Part shown: piece by piece, positions 24,695-33,588 of the stretch
How positions within the stretch are numbered: the stretch's first letter is position 1
Layout of the letters: every line of letters begins with the position of its first letter
From: Lachnoclostridium sp.
GTDB taxonomy: Bacteria > Bacillota > Clostridia > Lachnospirales > Lachnospiraceae
NCBI GenBank assembly: GCA_021770065.1
Contig: JAETRR010000035.1
Coordinates: forward strand, 1 to 41,191
Direction: 5' to 3'
Length of the DNA stretch: 41,191 bases
Notes under the pieces: generated by a model
What the model was told of the DNA's origin: nothing
The model's database searches: none
What the model saw: only the letters and a program-made list of their open reading frames with translations
Program-made: the position numbers and the translations under genes

Positions 24695-25150
24695 ATGTTA
24701 AGAGAATTTGTTGAGAAAAAGCATTACTTTTTTGCGGAGGAAGCCCCGGATTGGAAAGAGGCCATCCGCATGAGCTGCAAAAGCCTGGAGGCGGACGGGA
24801 CCGTAGAAGCCAACTACAAAGAGGACATTATCGCCTGTGTGGAAAAGCATGGCCCTTACATTGTTATTATGCCGAATGTTGCCATGCCTCATTCCCAGGA
24901 AAATGCCGTCGGAGTGAATAAGACAGCTATCGGTTTTATGAAGCTTGATAAACCGGTAAGTTTTGCCCCCGGGGATCCGGAGAAGGATGCGCAGCTGTTC
25001 TTCACCCTGGCATCCTGCAATCCGGAACAGCATCTGGAAAACATGATGAAGCTGTCCGAGATGCTGATGAACGAGGAAGTGGTCAAAGCTCTGGCAGATG
25101 CAAAGACACCGGAAGATTTGCTGAAGATACAGGAGCAGTATCTTGATTAA
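24695..25150 (+). CDS. ulaC: PTS EIIA, ascorbate/fructose-mannitol type
   Basis: Cytoplasmic EIIA phosphocarrier, 151 aa, that takes phosphate from HPr and passes it to the EIIB at 26896. The active His lies in IVIMPNVAMPHSQENAVGV, and an N-terminal half of family type (DWKEAIRMSCKSLEADG) precedes it. The start at 24695, with AGGAG, is chosen over the in-frame ATG at 24656, which lies inside the structured intergenic element. Placement with UlaG, an ascorbate EIIC and EIIB gives the ula assignment. Confidence 0.9.
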   Translation: MLREFVEKKHYFFAEEAPDWKEAIRMSCKSLEADGTVEANYKEDIIACVEKHGPYIVIMPNVAMPHSQENAVGVNKTAIGFMKLDKPVSFAPGDPEKDAQLFFTLASCNPEQHLENMMKLSEMLMNEEVVKALADAKTPEDLLKIQEQYLD

Positions 25151-25201
25151 CCGGGCTGGCGGCAGAGAATACCGAAAACAGTATTGCGAAACTAAAAAAC
25201 A

Positions 25202-25245
25202 GCAATGTCTATATGAAGGAGATATTGCGGAACTGGAATAAGGAG
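25202..25245 (+). promoter_or_regulatory. Intergenic element C (short form, before EIIC)
   Basis: Stem GCAATGTC (25202-25209) / GATATTGC (25221-25228), then GGAACTGGAATAAGGAG as the ribosome-site tail, matching elements A and B. The inner stem is absent. A decayed look-alike (GTATTGCGAAACT) lies just upstream at about 25180-25193. Confidence 0.65.
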
Positions 25246-25252
25246 AAAGTGT

Positions 25253-26746
25253 ATGGATATTTTAATGAAAGCATGGTCGTATTTTGCTACAAACATATTA
25301 CAGCAGCCGGCATGGATGATCGGACTGATGGTTCTTCTGGGTTACATTTTGTTGAGAAAGCCCTGGTATGACGTACTGGGAGGTACGATCAAGGCCGTAG
25401 TAGGCTATATGATTCTGGCTGTTGGTTCCGGCGGACTGGTAAGCAATTTCCGTCCTGTGCTGGTAGGCTTAAAAGAACGTTTTAATCTGGATGCAATGGT
25501 AATCGACCCCTACTTTGGACAAAACGCAGTGACGGCCGGAGTGGAGGAAGTATTTAAAAAATCCTTCTCACAGGTTATGATGCTTCTTTTGATTGCATTT
25601 ATTGTAAATATCATTCTGGTGCGTCTGCGCAAGATAACAAAGCTTCGTTCCCTGTTCACTACCGGACACGTGCAGGTACAGCAGGCATCTACAGCTTTCT
25701 GGCTGATTCTGTTTGCGCTGCCGGCCCTGAAAGACAATAATACGGCGCTTCTTATTGTTATGGCTGTCGTACTCGGCCTTTACTGGGCGGTCGGTTCCAA
25801 TCTGACCATTGAACCCACACAGGAGCTGACCGACGGAGCGGGCTTCTGTCTCGGACATCAGCAGATTATGGGTGTGGCCCTGTTCTCCTGGATTGCGGGA
25901 AAGATGCATGAGCACGACGAAAAGAAAGGCAAGAAGGCTTCCAGAAGAATTGAGGATATTGAACTTCCGGGCTTTATGTCTATGTTTAATGAAAACATGG
26001 TATGTACCGCGCTTTTGATGACCCTCTTCTTCGGAGTGATTCTGCTGATTCTGGGACGCGATTATCTGGTTGAGGCCGGATTCCTGGGAGAAAACGCAAG
26101 CTTTTTGTTCTACATTTTAACGCTCTGCCTGAACTTTGCCGTATACCTGGCAATCCTTCAGCTGGGTGTAAGAACCTTCGTAACCGAGCTGACCCAGTCT
26201 TTCCAGGGTATTGCCAACAAACTGCTCCCCGGTTCCGTACCGGCAGTAGACTGTGCCGTAACCTACGGCTTTGGCTCTCCCAATGCAGTTCCTATCGGAT
26301 TTCTCTGCGGCGCTGTGGGACAGTTCATTGCAATCGGAGTTCTGATTCTGCTGAAGAGCCCGGTACTCGTAATTGCCGGATTCGTACCTGTATTCTTTGA
26401 CAATGCAACCATTGCAGTTTACGCAAACAACAAGGGCGGTATGAAAGCAGCTATGATCCTGCCGTTCATCTCCGGTCTGTGCCAGGTATTCGGCTCTGCG
26501 TTTATTGCGGGCTGGGTAGGCATGGCAGCTTACGGCGGATACTTAGGTATGTGGGACTGGGCGGTCGTATGGCCGGTGTTCACGGTACTGATGAAGTACT
26601 TAAGCTATGCGGGTCTTGCCATCGTGATTGTTGCGCTTCTGGCTATTCCGCAGCTGCAGTATCGTGCCGATAAGGAAGGTTACTTCTTAATTACCGAGGA
26701 TTACGAGGCGTACAAGGAGCAGAAGGCAAAGAGGGCAGCAAAATAG
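25253..26746 (+). CDS. ulaA: PTS ascorbate-type EIIC permease
   Basis: Integral membrane permease, 497 aa, with more than ten hydrophobic segments, of the UlaA (SgaT) family. Typical stretches are WMIGLMVLLGYILLRKPWYD, VGYMILAVGSGGLV, HVQVQQASTAFWLILF, DGAGFCLGHQQIMG, KLLPGSVPAVDCAVTYGFG and SPNAVPIGFLCG. It moves L-ascorbate, or a closely related acid, across the membrane with phosphorylation by EIIB. RBS AAGGAG at seven-base spacing comes from the repeated intergenic element. It ends before an internal promoter that drives EIIB. Confidence 0.94.
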   Translation: MDILMKAWSYFATNILQQPAWMIGLMVLLGYILLRKPWYDVLGGTIKAVVGYMILAVGSGGLVSNFRPVLVGLKERFNLDAMVIDPYFGQNAVTAGVEEVFKKSFSQVMMLLLIAFIVNIILVRLRKITKLRSLFTTGHVQVQQASTAFWLILFALPALKDNNTALLIVMAVVLGLYWAVGSNLTIEPTQELTDGAGFCLGHQQIMGVALFSWIAGKMHEHDEKKGKKASRRIEDIELPGFMSMFNENMVCTALLMTLFFGVILLILGRDYLVEAGFLGENASFLFYILTLCLNFAVYLAILQLGVRTFVTELTQSFQGIANKLLPGSVPAVDCAVTYGFGSPNAVPIGFLCGAVGQFIAIGVLILLKSPVLVIAGFVPVFFDNATIAVYANNKGGMKAAMILPFISGLCQVFGSAFIAGWVGMAAYGGYLGMWDWAVVWPVFTVLMKYLSYAGLAIVIVALLAIPQLQYRADKEGYFLITEDYEAYKEQKAKRAAK

Positions 26747-26808
26747 GGATCGCTGCCGGATGTTGAAAGATCAATAAACAATAAACGGAACAGATTTCCG
26801 TAAGAACA

Positions 26809-26837
26809 TTGACTTTTATGAAATATTTTATTATCAT
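26809..26837 (+). promoter_or_regulatory. Internal promoter before EIIB
   Basis: TTGACT (26809-26814), a 17-base spacer, TATCAT (26832-26837) in an AT-rich 150-base gap between EIIC and EIIB. It would give EIIB, and possibly the regulator, separate transcription. Confidence 0.6.
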
Positions 26838-26895
26838 AATGACAGAATAATCTTAAAACTCTTTCAAAAAGGGAAAAGAAAAGGAGAATGCGGTT

Positions 26896-27204
26896 ATGGC
26901 AAAGGATAATATGAGCTTTATGGTGTGCTGTGCAAATGGAGCAGGTTCCAGTCTGATGATGAAGATGACGCTGGAAAAAACTCTGAAGAAGATGAACATT
27001 AAACCGGGAAAGATTCATCACTGTGCTCTTTCTGAAGGAAAAAGCGCGGCATCCCAGTATGATGTAGTTCTCTGTGCTCAGAATTTCCTCAATATGTTCG
27101 CAGATGCCCAGAAGAAGGGAACTACAGTAGTAGGCCTGCGCAACATCATGTCCATGCAGGAGATGGAAGAGAAGATGACCGAGGCCGGTATCGAGGCAAA
27201 CTAA
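26896..27204 (+). CDS. ulaB: PTS EIIB, ascorbate-type
   Basis: Cytoplasmic EIIB, 102 aa, of the lactose/ascorbate fold. The phosphocysteine lies in the P-loop FMVCCANGAGSSLMM near the N-terminus, and later DVVLCAQNFLNMF and VVGLRNIMSMQEMEEKM. It transfers phosphate from EIIA to the substrate bound by EIIC. It has its own promoter and AAAGGAG, and a strong terminator follows at 27274. Confidence 0.92.
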   Translation: MAKDNMSFMVCCANGAGSSLMMKMTLEKTLKKMNIKPGKIHHCALSEGKSAASQYDVVLCAQNFLNMFADAQKKGTTVVGLRNIMSMQEMEEKMTEAGIEAN

Positions 27205-27273
27205 AAGCCGGCAGACATACCCGTTCTGCAGCGAAGGGTTTTCGGAAAAAATCGGTGTGAAGACAGCCGGGAA

Positions 27274-27318
27274 GAGAGCGTCTTCCGGTGAAATCAACCG
27301 GGAGACAGCTCTCTTTTT
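27274..27318 (+). terminator. Rho-independent terminator after EIIB
   Basis: GAGAGCGTCTTCCGGT (27274-27289) pairs, with small bulges, to ACCGGGAGACAGCTCTC (27297-27313), followed by TTTTT. It separates the PTS half of the operon from the regulator and epimerase half, so the latter needs read-through or its own promoter. Confidence 0.8.
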
Positions 27319-27432
27319 CCGTTTTTACAGAAAAGCCGCCTGCAGCAGCAACGGTGCAGGCTGAAACAGCAGCAGAAAAGGTTCTTTACAAGCAGCCTTA
27401 TAAAATAGAGGATAAAGGGGAGGGAGAACAGC

Positions 27433-28197
27433 ATGAAAATGAGCCGCAGCATTGTAAATGGCAGGAGAGAAAAGTTACTGGAGCTGGTGCGTGAAAACGG
27501 CAATGTGACAGTCAGCCATCTGGCAGAGCAGTTTCAGGTATCTCCCTTAACCATCCGGCGTGATCTGCAGTATCTGGAGGATCACAAGCTTTTGGAGCGC
27601 TTTTACGGAGGAGCCAGGAACAGTATGGGGGCCGGGGGAAACCCTGGAGAGAACAAAAAACAGTTCCGCAGAGAACGGATTGCCCGATATGCGGCGGGCC
27701 TTGTGGAGGACGGAGACAGCATTTTTATCAATACAAGCTCTACTGCCCTGGCTATGGTAAAATACATCACCAGCAGGAATGTGACTATCATTACGAATAA
27801 CGGAAATATCATAAATGAGAAAAATCCGTCTCATGCCACAATTATTCTTCTGGGGGGAGAACTGCGCTATGTTAAGGGGGCTATGGTGGGGGATTTCGCC
27901 ATGAACAATCTGGCCCAGGTGACAGCGAAAAAAAGCTTTATGGGATGCGGAGGCATCTGTCCGGATACAGGGATGACGACGGAGCTCCTCAATGAGGTAA
28001 ATCTGAACCAGATGATGTTTGAACGGGTGAGCAAGGGGTCTTACATCCTGGCGGATTGTACGAAGTTCGGGAAAAGGAGCAGTTTTGTGAGCTGTCCGCC
28101 GGATCTGATTGCAAATATAATTACAGATACGGATGCGCCGGCGGAACTTGTCCGGGAATTCCGGGAAAAAGGAATCTGGGTGCATCAGGTAGATTAG
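27433..28197 (+). CDS. DeoR-family transcriptional regulator (candidate UlaR)
   Basis: 254-aa repressor. The N-terminal winged helix (residues 10-60: REKLLELVRENGNVTVSHLA, then FQVSPLTIRRDLQYLEDHKL) is the DeoR type. The C-terminal sugar-phosphate-sensing domain shows INTSSTALAMVKYI, VTIITNNGNIINE, IILLGGELRYVKGAMVG, GCGGICPDTGMTTELLNEV and LADCTKFGKRSSF. It lies within the ascorbate-type operon, so it probably controls it, sensing a phosphorylated intermediate (in E. coli UlaR, L-ascorbate-6-phosphate). The start has GGGAGAA upstream. Confidence 0.88.
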   Translation: MKMSRSIVNGRREKLLELVRENGNVTVSHLAEQFQVSPLTIRRDLQYLEDHKLLERFYGGARNSMGAGGNPGENKKQFRRERIARYAAGLVEDGDSIFINTSSTALAMVKYITSRNVTIITNNGNIINEKNPSHATIILLGGELRYVKGAMVGDFAMNNLAQVTAKKSFMGCGGICPDTGMTTELLNEVNLNQMMFERVSKGSYILADCTKFGKRSSFVSCPPDLIANIITDTDAPAELVREFREKGIWVHQVD

Positions 28198-28237
28198 AAA
28201 GATAAGCATATTATGAAACCGGAACAGGAGTATCAAA

Positions 28238-29284
28238 ATGAAAATAGAAAAGATAAAAACACATGAACTGGAAAAATGTTATTCCATCTGCCCATTGTTC
28301 TACAATGGAAAGGAACATATACTGGTTGCGGCTGAGAAAGTGAACAAATGCCTTTTGTTTGATCTTGACGGCAATCTGGAGGAAACCGTATGGGAGGGGC
28401 CGGGCGGAACCATGACAATGGTACAGCTTCCGGGAAGCAACGGAGAATTTCTTGCAACCCATAAGTTCTATTCCCCCAATGACTCTAAAGAAGCAAAAAT
28501 TATCCTTGCTTCCCCCAGGGGGAAGGACAACTGGGAGATAAGAACTCTGGTGGATCTGCCTTTTGTGCACCGCTTTGATATTCTTACCAGCGGCGGCGTA
28601 AATTATCTGATTGCCTGTGCGTTAAAATCCGGGCATGAATATAAAGATGACTGGAGCAGCCCGGGAAAAATCTGGGTGTGTGAGCTTCCGGAGGATCTAA
28701 GTTCCGTGAATGAAGCAGATCAGCTTCCCATAAAGGTATTAAAGGAAGGTCTTTTGAAAAACCACGGCTACTGCCGGGTAGAGGAGGCTGACGGCGTGTG
28801 GGCGGCCGTAGCGGCGGACAACGGGATTTTCAAGGTAGTTCCCCCGGCAGTGCGGGGCGGGGACTGGACCGTGGAAACGCTGACAGAAGATGCGGCCAGT
28901 GACATGACCTTTGCGGATTTTGACGGGGACGGCGAGAAAGAGATGCTTGTGATGACGCCCTTCCACGGGGACACAGTCAAGATTTATAAAAAGACGGACG
29001 GTGTTTATACCTGTATCAAAACCTTTGAAGAAAAATACGAATTTGCCCATGGCATCTGGGGAACCGAGACAGACGGAAAAGGCATTGCGATTATCGGGCA
29101 CCGGAAAGGAAAACGCAATCTCCTGGCCTGCATGTACGATGGAAGCGATTACGTGATGAAGGTACTGGATGAGGATGTGGGACCGGCCAATGTACGCTGC
29201 TATGCAAAGGACGGCAGGACAGGACTCGTGTCCACAAATCGTGAGATTGATGAAATTGCATTCTACGAGATCGAAGGCCTGTAA
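28238..29284 (+). CDS. Orphan cytoplasmic beta-propeller (VCBS/FG-GAP-like)
   Basis: 348 aa, no signal peptide or membrane segment, so cytoplasmic. The sequence shows repeated blades of about 50 residues, including a calcium-loop type DFDGDGEKEMLVMTPFHGD and others such as DLDGNLEETVWEG and YDGSDYVMKVLD. It sits between the regulator and UlaE. I do not recognise an enzyme family. It occupies the operon where a 3-keto-L-gulonate-6-phosphate decarboxylase (UlaD) would be expected, but a propeller is not an OMP-decarboxylase barrel, so direct replacement is unproven. It could be a lactonase, isomerase or dehydratase acting on a sugar acid. The leader has a degenerate copy (28209-28230) of the operon's ribosome-site tail. 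Confidence 0.75.
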   Translation: MKIEKIKTHELEKCYSICPLFYNGKEHILVAAEKVNKCLLFDLDGNLEETVWEGPGGTMTMVQLPGSNGEFLATHKFYSPNDSKEAKIILASPRGKDNWEIRTLVDLPFVHRFDILTSGGVNYLIACALKSGHEYKDDWSSPGKIWVCELPEDLSSVNEADQLPIKVLKEGLLKNHGYCRVEEADGVWAAVAADNGIFKVVPPAVRGGDWTVETLTEDAASDMTFADFDGDGEKEMLVMTPFHGDTVKIYKKTDGVYTCIKTFEEKYEFAHGIWGTETDGKGIAIIGHRKGKRNLLACMYDGSDYVMKVLDEDVGPANVRCYAKDGRTGLVSTNREIDEIAFYEIEGL

Positions 29285-29356
29285 AAGAGGAAGAGTGCGT
29301 CTTCCTGACTTTACCCTTTAGTGCCATCGCGCAGCGACTTAAAATAGGAGGAAACG

Positions 29357-30202
29357 ATGAAAGCTTATACCATAGGATTGTATGAAAAAGCCATGCCGAA
29401 AGAACTGACCTGGAAGGAAAAGCTTGAGGCGGCCAGGGAAGCGGGCTATGATTTCGTAGAGATCAGTATTGACGAGACAGACGAGAAGCTGGCCCGTCTT
29501 GAGTGGACAAAGGAAGAACGCCTGGAGCTTATTAAAACCATGTTTGAGACAGGAATTCCTATCCGCACCATGTGCCTGTCCGGACACCGGAAGTATCCAA
29601 TCGGGAGCAGCGATCCGGATACCTGCAAAAGAGGCATGGAGATTATGGAAAAGGCTGTTCAGCTTGCGGATGACTTAGGCGTGCGTATCATTCAGCTTGC
29701 GGGCTATGATGTGTACTACGATCCATCCACCCCCGAGACAGCAGCCCGGTTTGAGGAAAATTTGAAAAAATGTACATTGATGGCAGCCAGAGCGGGCGTT
29801 CTCATGGGCTTTGAGACCATGGAGACGGAATTTATGAATACCTGCAGAAAGTCTATGAAGTATGTGGAGAAGATCAATTCCACCTATTTGAACGTTTATC
29901 CTGACTGCGGCAATATCAACAATGCGGCCATTACCTACGGAACCGATGTCCTTGAGGATCTGAGAAGCTGTAACGGACACATTACGTCCATGCATTTGAA
30001 AGAGACAGAGCCCGGAAAATTCCGGGATATGATGTACGGAGACGGGCAGGTGGATTTCCCGGCCATGATTGATACGGCCTGGGCTATGGGCGTGCGCAAG
30101 TTCGTAACGGAGTTCTGGTATCTGGGTAATGAAAAGTGGAGAGAGGCTCTGGCTTTTGCCAATAAGTCCATGAGGACCTTATTGGATCAAAAAGAAAATT
30201 AA
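29357..30202 (+). CDS. ulaE: L-xylulose-5-phosphate 3-epimerase
   Basis: TIM-barrel epimerase, 281 aa (known UlaE ~284), interconverting L-xylulose-5-P and L-ribulose-5-P. Recognised stretches: [90 protein letters not shown] and [13 protein letters not shown]. Metal ligands (Glu, Asp, His, Glu) fall at the expected places. RBS AGGAGG precedes the start; two small hairpins (29288-29306 and around 29328-29338) lie in the gap before it. Confidence 0.94.
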   Translation: MKAYTIGLYEKAMPKELTWKEKLEAAREAGYDFVEISIDETDEKLARLEWTKEERLELIKTMFETGIPIRTMCLSGHRKYPIGSSDPDTCKRGMEIMEKAVQLADDLGVRIIQLAGYDVYYDPSTPETAARFEENLKKCTLMAARAGVLMGFETMETEFMNTCRKSMKYVEKINSTYLNVYPDCGNINNAAITYGTDVLEDLRSCNGHITSMHLKETEPGKFRDMMYGDGQVDFPAMIDTAWAMGVRKFVTEFWYLGNEKWREALAFANKSMRTLLDQKEN

Positions 30203-30220
30203 GGCAGCAGCTTTGAAACA

Positions 30221-30328
30221 GCAATACCCCGAAGTGCATAGAAGAATTTACAGACGTATGCATTTACGGCTGGAGATTCTTCTGGGTAAGGATGTGCCAA
30301 GAGGGGTATTGCGGAACCGGAATAGGAG
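30221..30328 (+). promoter_or_regulatory. Intergenic structured element B (before UlaF)
   Basis: Outer stem GCAATACCCC (30221-30230) / GGGGTATTGC (30303-30312), inner 10-bp stem AGAAGAATTT (30240-30249) / AGATTCTTCT (30274-30283), and a 24-base apical part beginning ACAGACGTATG and ending CGGCTGG. The tail GGAACCGGAATAGGAG holds the ribosome site. Same layout and inner dimensions as element A, with compensatory changes in the stems. Confidence 0.8.
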
Positions 30329-30338
30329 GAGAAAGAAA

Positions 30339-31034
30339 ATGTTAGAAGCATTGAAAAAACAGGTTTACGAAGCCAACATGGAACTTCCGAGAAGGGGACT
30401 GATCACCTACACCTGGGGAAATGTCAGCGGAATTGACCGGACAAAGGGATTGTTCGTAATCAAGCCCAGCGGAGTGGATTATGATGAACTGAAGCCGGAG
30501 GATATGGTAGTTATGGATCTTGACGGCAGAAAAGTGGAGGGTGAATACAATCCCTCTTCGGATACGCCGACCCATCTGGAGCTTTATAAAGCTTTCAAAG
30601 AGGTGGGAGGTATTGTGCATACCCATTCTCCCTGGGCAACCTCCTGGGCACAGGCCGGGCGGAGCATTCCGTGTTACGGAACCACCCATGCAGATTATTT
30701 TTACGGCGAGATTCCATGTGCACGCAGTCTGACGGCGGAGGAGATCGATACCGAGTATGAGAAAAATACGGGCCTTGTGATTATTGAAACCTTTGAGGGA
30801 AAGAACCCTATGCACATTCCCGGCGTACTCTGTACCAACCACGGCCCCTTTACCTGGGGAACAGACGCAGACAATGCGGTCCACAATGCAGTCGTGCTTG
30901 AGGAAGTGGCTAAGATGGCCTGCCGCACAGAACTGCTGAAGCCGGGTGTGGCGCCGGCACCCCAGTCAATCCAGGATAAACATTTCCTTAGGAAGCATGG
31001 TGAAAATGCTTATTACGGACAGATTAAGAAGTAA
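30339..31034 (+). CDS. ulaF: L-ribulose-5-phosphate 4-epimerase
   Basis: Class II aldolase-fold epimerase, 231 aa, converting L-ribulose-5-P to D-xylulose-5-P, which enters the pentose phosphate pathway. Motifs: [42 protein letters not shown], the zinc-binding [15 protein letters not shown], and [12 protein letters not shown]. The start at 30339, with GGAGG, is chosen over the in-frame ATG at 30213, which lies upstream of the structured element. It is close to UlaF/AraD/SgbE, and context favours UlaF. A strong bidirectional terminator follows. Confidence 0.94.
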   Translation: MLEALKKQVYEANMELPRRGLITYTWGNVSGIDRTKGLFVIKPSGVDYDELKPEDMVVMDLDGRKVEGEYNPSSDTPTHLELYKAFKEVGGIVHTHSPWATSWAQAGRSIPCYGTTHADYFYGEIPCARSLTAEEIDTEYEKNTGLVIIETFEGKNPMHIPGVLCTNHGPFTWGTDADNAVHNAVVLEEVAKMACRTELLKPGVAPAPQSIQDKHFLRKHGENAYYGQIKK

Positions 31035-31058
31035 CAGAAAATAGAGAACATAAAGAAG

Positions 31059-31129
31059 GGCACCACCGGAAAATAAGGCAGCAGGATATGGGAAAATCCT
31101 GCTGCCTTATTTTCCGGCGGCGCCTTTTT
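31059..31129. terminator. Bidirectional 29-bp stem terminator
   Basis: Arms 31059-31087 and 31096-31124 pair over 29 positions with two mismatches, followed by TTTTT on the plus strand. It lies between the convergent ulaF and CotH genes. The arm segment CCGGAAAATAAGGCAGCAGG resembles the outer arm of the long palindrome at 22946. Confidence 0.9.
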
Positions 31130-31140
31130 GAACTGCCGGG

Positions 31141-33588
31141 TCAGGAAAAAACAGCCTTTATTGCAGGCCGGGTACCGTCCTTCAATTGTACCTGAATCTG
31201 CAGGTCGTCACGGGAGCCGGAGAGGATCTCGCAATCGTTCAGCTCCCATCCCAAAAAGGTATGCCCTTTCATCGGGACGGCAGTGAGGGTCAGGGGATAA
31301 TCCGTATAGTAATTTCCGGTCCAGCTTCCCGAAGTGAGGTCCGGCGTAATTGTATTTAAGACTATGCTTCCTCCGCCCGGCTTATCGGCGGACAGAGTTA
31401 CGGGAACAAGGGCGCCGGTCAGAGAGAAATGCCTGGCAAGACAGGGGACAATAGCGTCATACCGGTTGGCAAAAAAGACACGCAGATCTTCCGCCTGCTC
31501 CTCAAAAGGCGTATCCATAGGGGCAGTGTTCCAGCGCTCATAGCTCCTGGCTGCGGCTTCGGCGTATTGTGCTTCTATGCTGTCCAAAAGGGGCATCACA
31601 CGGGAAGGACTGAAGTTTTCATTTGCCATATCCATAAAAGTCAGCACAAACCGGCGCCGGAAATCTTCATTCTTCATTAAAGAAGGCATGGGTGCATCGT
31701 CCAGGAATCCGCAGGGGGAGTAGCCGGGATGTTCTACAAAAGAATCCGTGAGATAGGAAGGGGATTCGGAATCAATTCCGACTCCCAGGGAATCGTCCAG
31801 ATCATAGAGCATCCAGCGCCATCTGCCGTCCTGATATTTTGTAAAGCCCGGGACAGTTGATTTCCAGGTAAACACATTATTGCCCAAAGGCTTGGAATCG
31901 GTATTGGCAATATAGATGTTGGCGCACATCCAGTCAATAAAGCTCTGCATGTCCATCTGCTGCAAAAGTCCGCTGTAAAGATCCGGATCGGACAGATCCA
32001 GATTCAGGTAGTCTTTGAGATAGCGGAACTGGAAAATGTAGTCGGAATCTCCGTCCTGAACCTCCCAGGAGGTTTTGATCAGAACAATATTGTCTTTATC
32101 TGTCCCGTAATGGCCTTCCAGATAGCCGGCAGAATATTTTTCCATCAGGTAGTACATGCCCCAGTATTCGCCGTTTAAAAATACCTGGCATGGGGTATAT
32201 CTCTGGACGGCTGCTTCGCGATCTTCCACCAGAGAGAAGAAAAATACTTTTTTCAGCTCTTTGCCGCTGTTCAGAATCAATTCGGGATACGAAATGCCGG
32301 TGTCAAAAAATACAGGGGCAAAAGCATCCGTTCCATAGCGCTTTCTGGCGAACAGGGTAAAACTTTTTTGAGGAAAGCTTCGTGACTGGTTCCCGCGGAT
32401 ACGAATGCCGCAGTCTTCGTCAAGAATGAGATTACGGCTGCTGTCCATAAGGGTAAGCCGGGCCGGACGTTCGGAAAGGGATCCGCGAAGGTAATAGTTC
32501 AGATAGTCGGTCATCCGGCTCCAGGAGAGGTCGGGGCTTATCTCCCCGTTTTTTAAGCCCTGTTCATAACGGCTGCCCCGGATATAGATGCCGCCCTCTT
32601 CGTCAAAAAGATTATCCGGATCCGTAACAAGGGAGAGAACGGCAATATTTTCATAGCCGGTTTTGCCCTCAAAATCAAGAAAGTAGACTGCCGTAACTGG
32701 CTGGCTGTAGTTGCCGGCTTCGTCATATGCCGCCGCCCGGATAACCAATGCCTTGTCTACAGGGCCGGAAGGAGGAAGATATCCCTCCGTCTGCGAGGCA
32801 ATGTCTTCCCGGGCAGAAAGCACATTGCTGTTTCTGGTGGGATCGGAAAATGTCAGAGGCCCGCTGTAAAGGAAATCGTCCGGACCGGGAATGCTCCCGT
32901 CCAGGGTATAATAGACGGAAAGGCCTTCCGGATTCTGTATCTGCAGAGTAAGGGGAGACGGATAAAAACCGCTTTCCAGAGAAAAGGCAGGCGGTTCCAG
33001 AAGGAGAGAGGCAGTCCTGTTAGAAGAGCCGGGAGAGGGCCGCATTTCTGCCGGGTCTCCGCTGCCGTCCTCTGTTCGGGCATATACGATCCCGGAGGAC
33101 AGAGACGGTACATACATAGAGTCAATGGAAAAGTAATTTTTACGGCCATTTTTGGATTCTATGCAGCAGCTGAGAGTGACGGTTTCATTTTCGGACAGAC
33201 GAAAAGGCAGGCTGTGAAAGCCCTCGGGTACAGAACCGTCTCCGCCGTCGGCATAGATCACGTAATAACCTCCGGGCGGAATGACATCATCGGGGAGAGG
33301 GGCGCGCGTATAGTTTTCATCCGTGTCTGACAGAAATACATGTTTAAGAGAAATCTCTGTATCAGAAGGGTTGTACAATTCGATATAATCTTCGTAGATA
33401 TAAGATTCACCGGCCTTTGTGCCGGGATTTACCGTGCAGACCTCGTTGATGCGCAGAAGAAATACGGGGTAATCCGGATGGGCCCGGTAATAGGAGGCAG
33501 TAAGGGAAAAAACGAGAAAGAGAAAAGAGCCTGCCGCCAGCAGACCCAGCAAAGACAGGCTGCGTCTGGAAATGAAGCGCGCGTTCAT
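31141..33588 (-). CDS. CotH-kinase-family exported protein with lamin-tail domain
   Basis: 815-aa exported or membrane-anchored protein. N-terminal signal anchor (LSLLGLLAAGSFLFLVFSL), then a lamin-tail domain (about residues 45-150: LRINEVCTVNPG, IELYNPSDTEISLKH) and a chitobiase-like C-terminal domain segment (VYYTLDGSIPGPDDFLYSG). The CotH kinase domain (about 310-700) shows RGNQSRSFPQKSFTLFARKR, YWGMYYLMEKYSAGYLEGHY and WRWMLYDLDDSLGV. The end carries a beta-rich repeat (LTAVPMKGHTFLGWELNDCE). CotH kinases phosphorylate proteins, in spores or on the surface. The start overlaps the end of the YigZ gene (ATGA type). The target is unknown. Confidence 0.9.
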   Translation of the reverse strand: MNARFISRRSLSLLGLLAAGSFLFLVFSLTASYYRAHPDYPVFLLRINEVCTVNPGTKAGESYIYEDYIELYNPSDTEISLKHVFLSDTDENYTRAPLPDDVIPPGGYYVIYADGGDGSVPEGFHSLPFRLSENETVTLSCCIESKNGRKNYFSIDSMYVPSLSSGIVYARTEDGSGDPAEMRPSPGSSNRTASLLLEPPAFSLESGFYPSPLTLQIQNPEGLSVYYTLDGSIPGPDDFLYSGPLTFSDPTRNSNVLSAREDIASQTEGYLPPSGPVDKALVIRAAAYDEAGNYSQPVTAVYFLDFEGKTGYENIAVLSLVTDPDNLFDEEGGIYIRGSRYEQGLKNGEISPDLSWSRMTDYLNYYLRGSLSERPARLTLMDSSRNLILDEDCGIRIRGNQSRSFPQKSFTLFARKRYGTDAFAPVFFDTGISYPELILNSGKELKKVFFFSLVEDREAAVQRYTPCQVFLNGEYWGMYYLMEKYSAGYLEGHYGTDKDNIVLIKTSWEVQDGDSDYIFQFRYLKDYLNLDLSDPDLYSGLLQQMDMQSFIDWMCANIYIANTDSKPLGNNVFTWKSTVPGFTKYQDGRWRWMLYDLDDSLGVGIDSESPSYLTDSFVEHPGYSPCGFLDDAPMPSLMKNEDFRRRFVLTFMDMANENFSPSRVMPLLDSIEAQYAEAAARSYERWNTAPMDTPFEEQAEDLRVFFANRYDAIVPCLARHFSLTGALVPVTLSADKPGGGSIVLNTITPDLTSGSWTGNYYTDYPLTLTAVPMKGHTFLGWELNDCEILSGSRDDLQIQVQLKDGTRPAIKAVFS

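Noticed and set aside
30213..30338. N-terminal extension of UlaF from an upstream ATG
   Set aside because: The extension would be translated from the structured element and lies upstream of the AGGAGG site; family proteins start at 30339.
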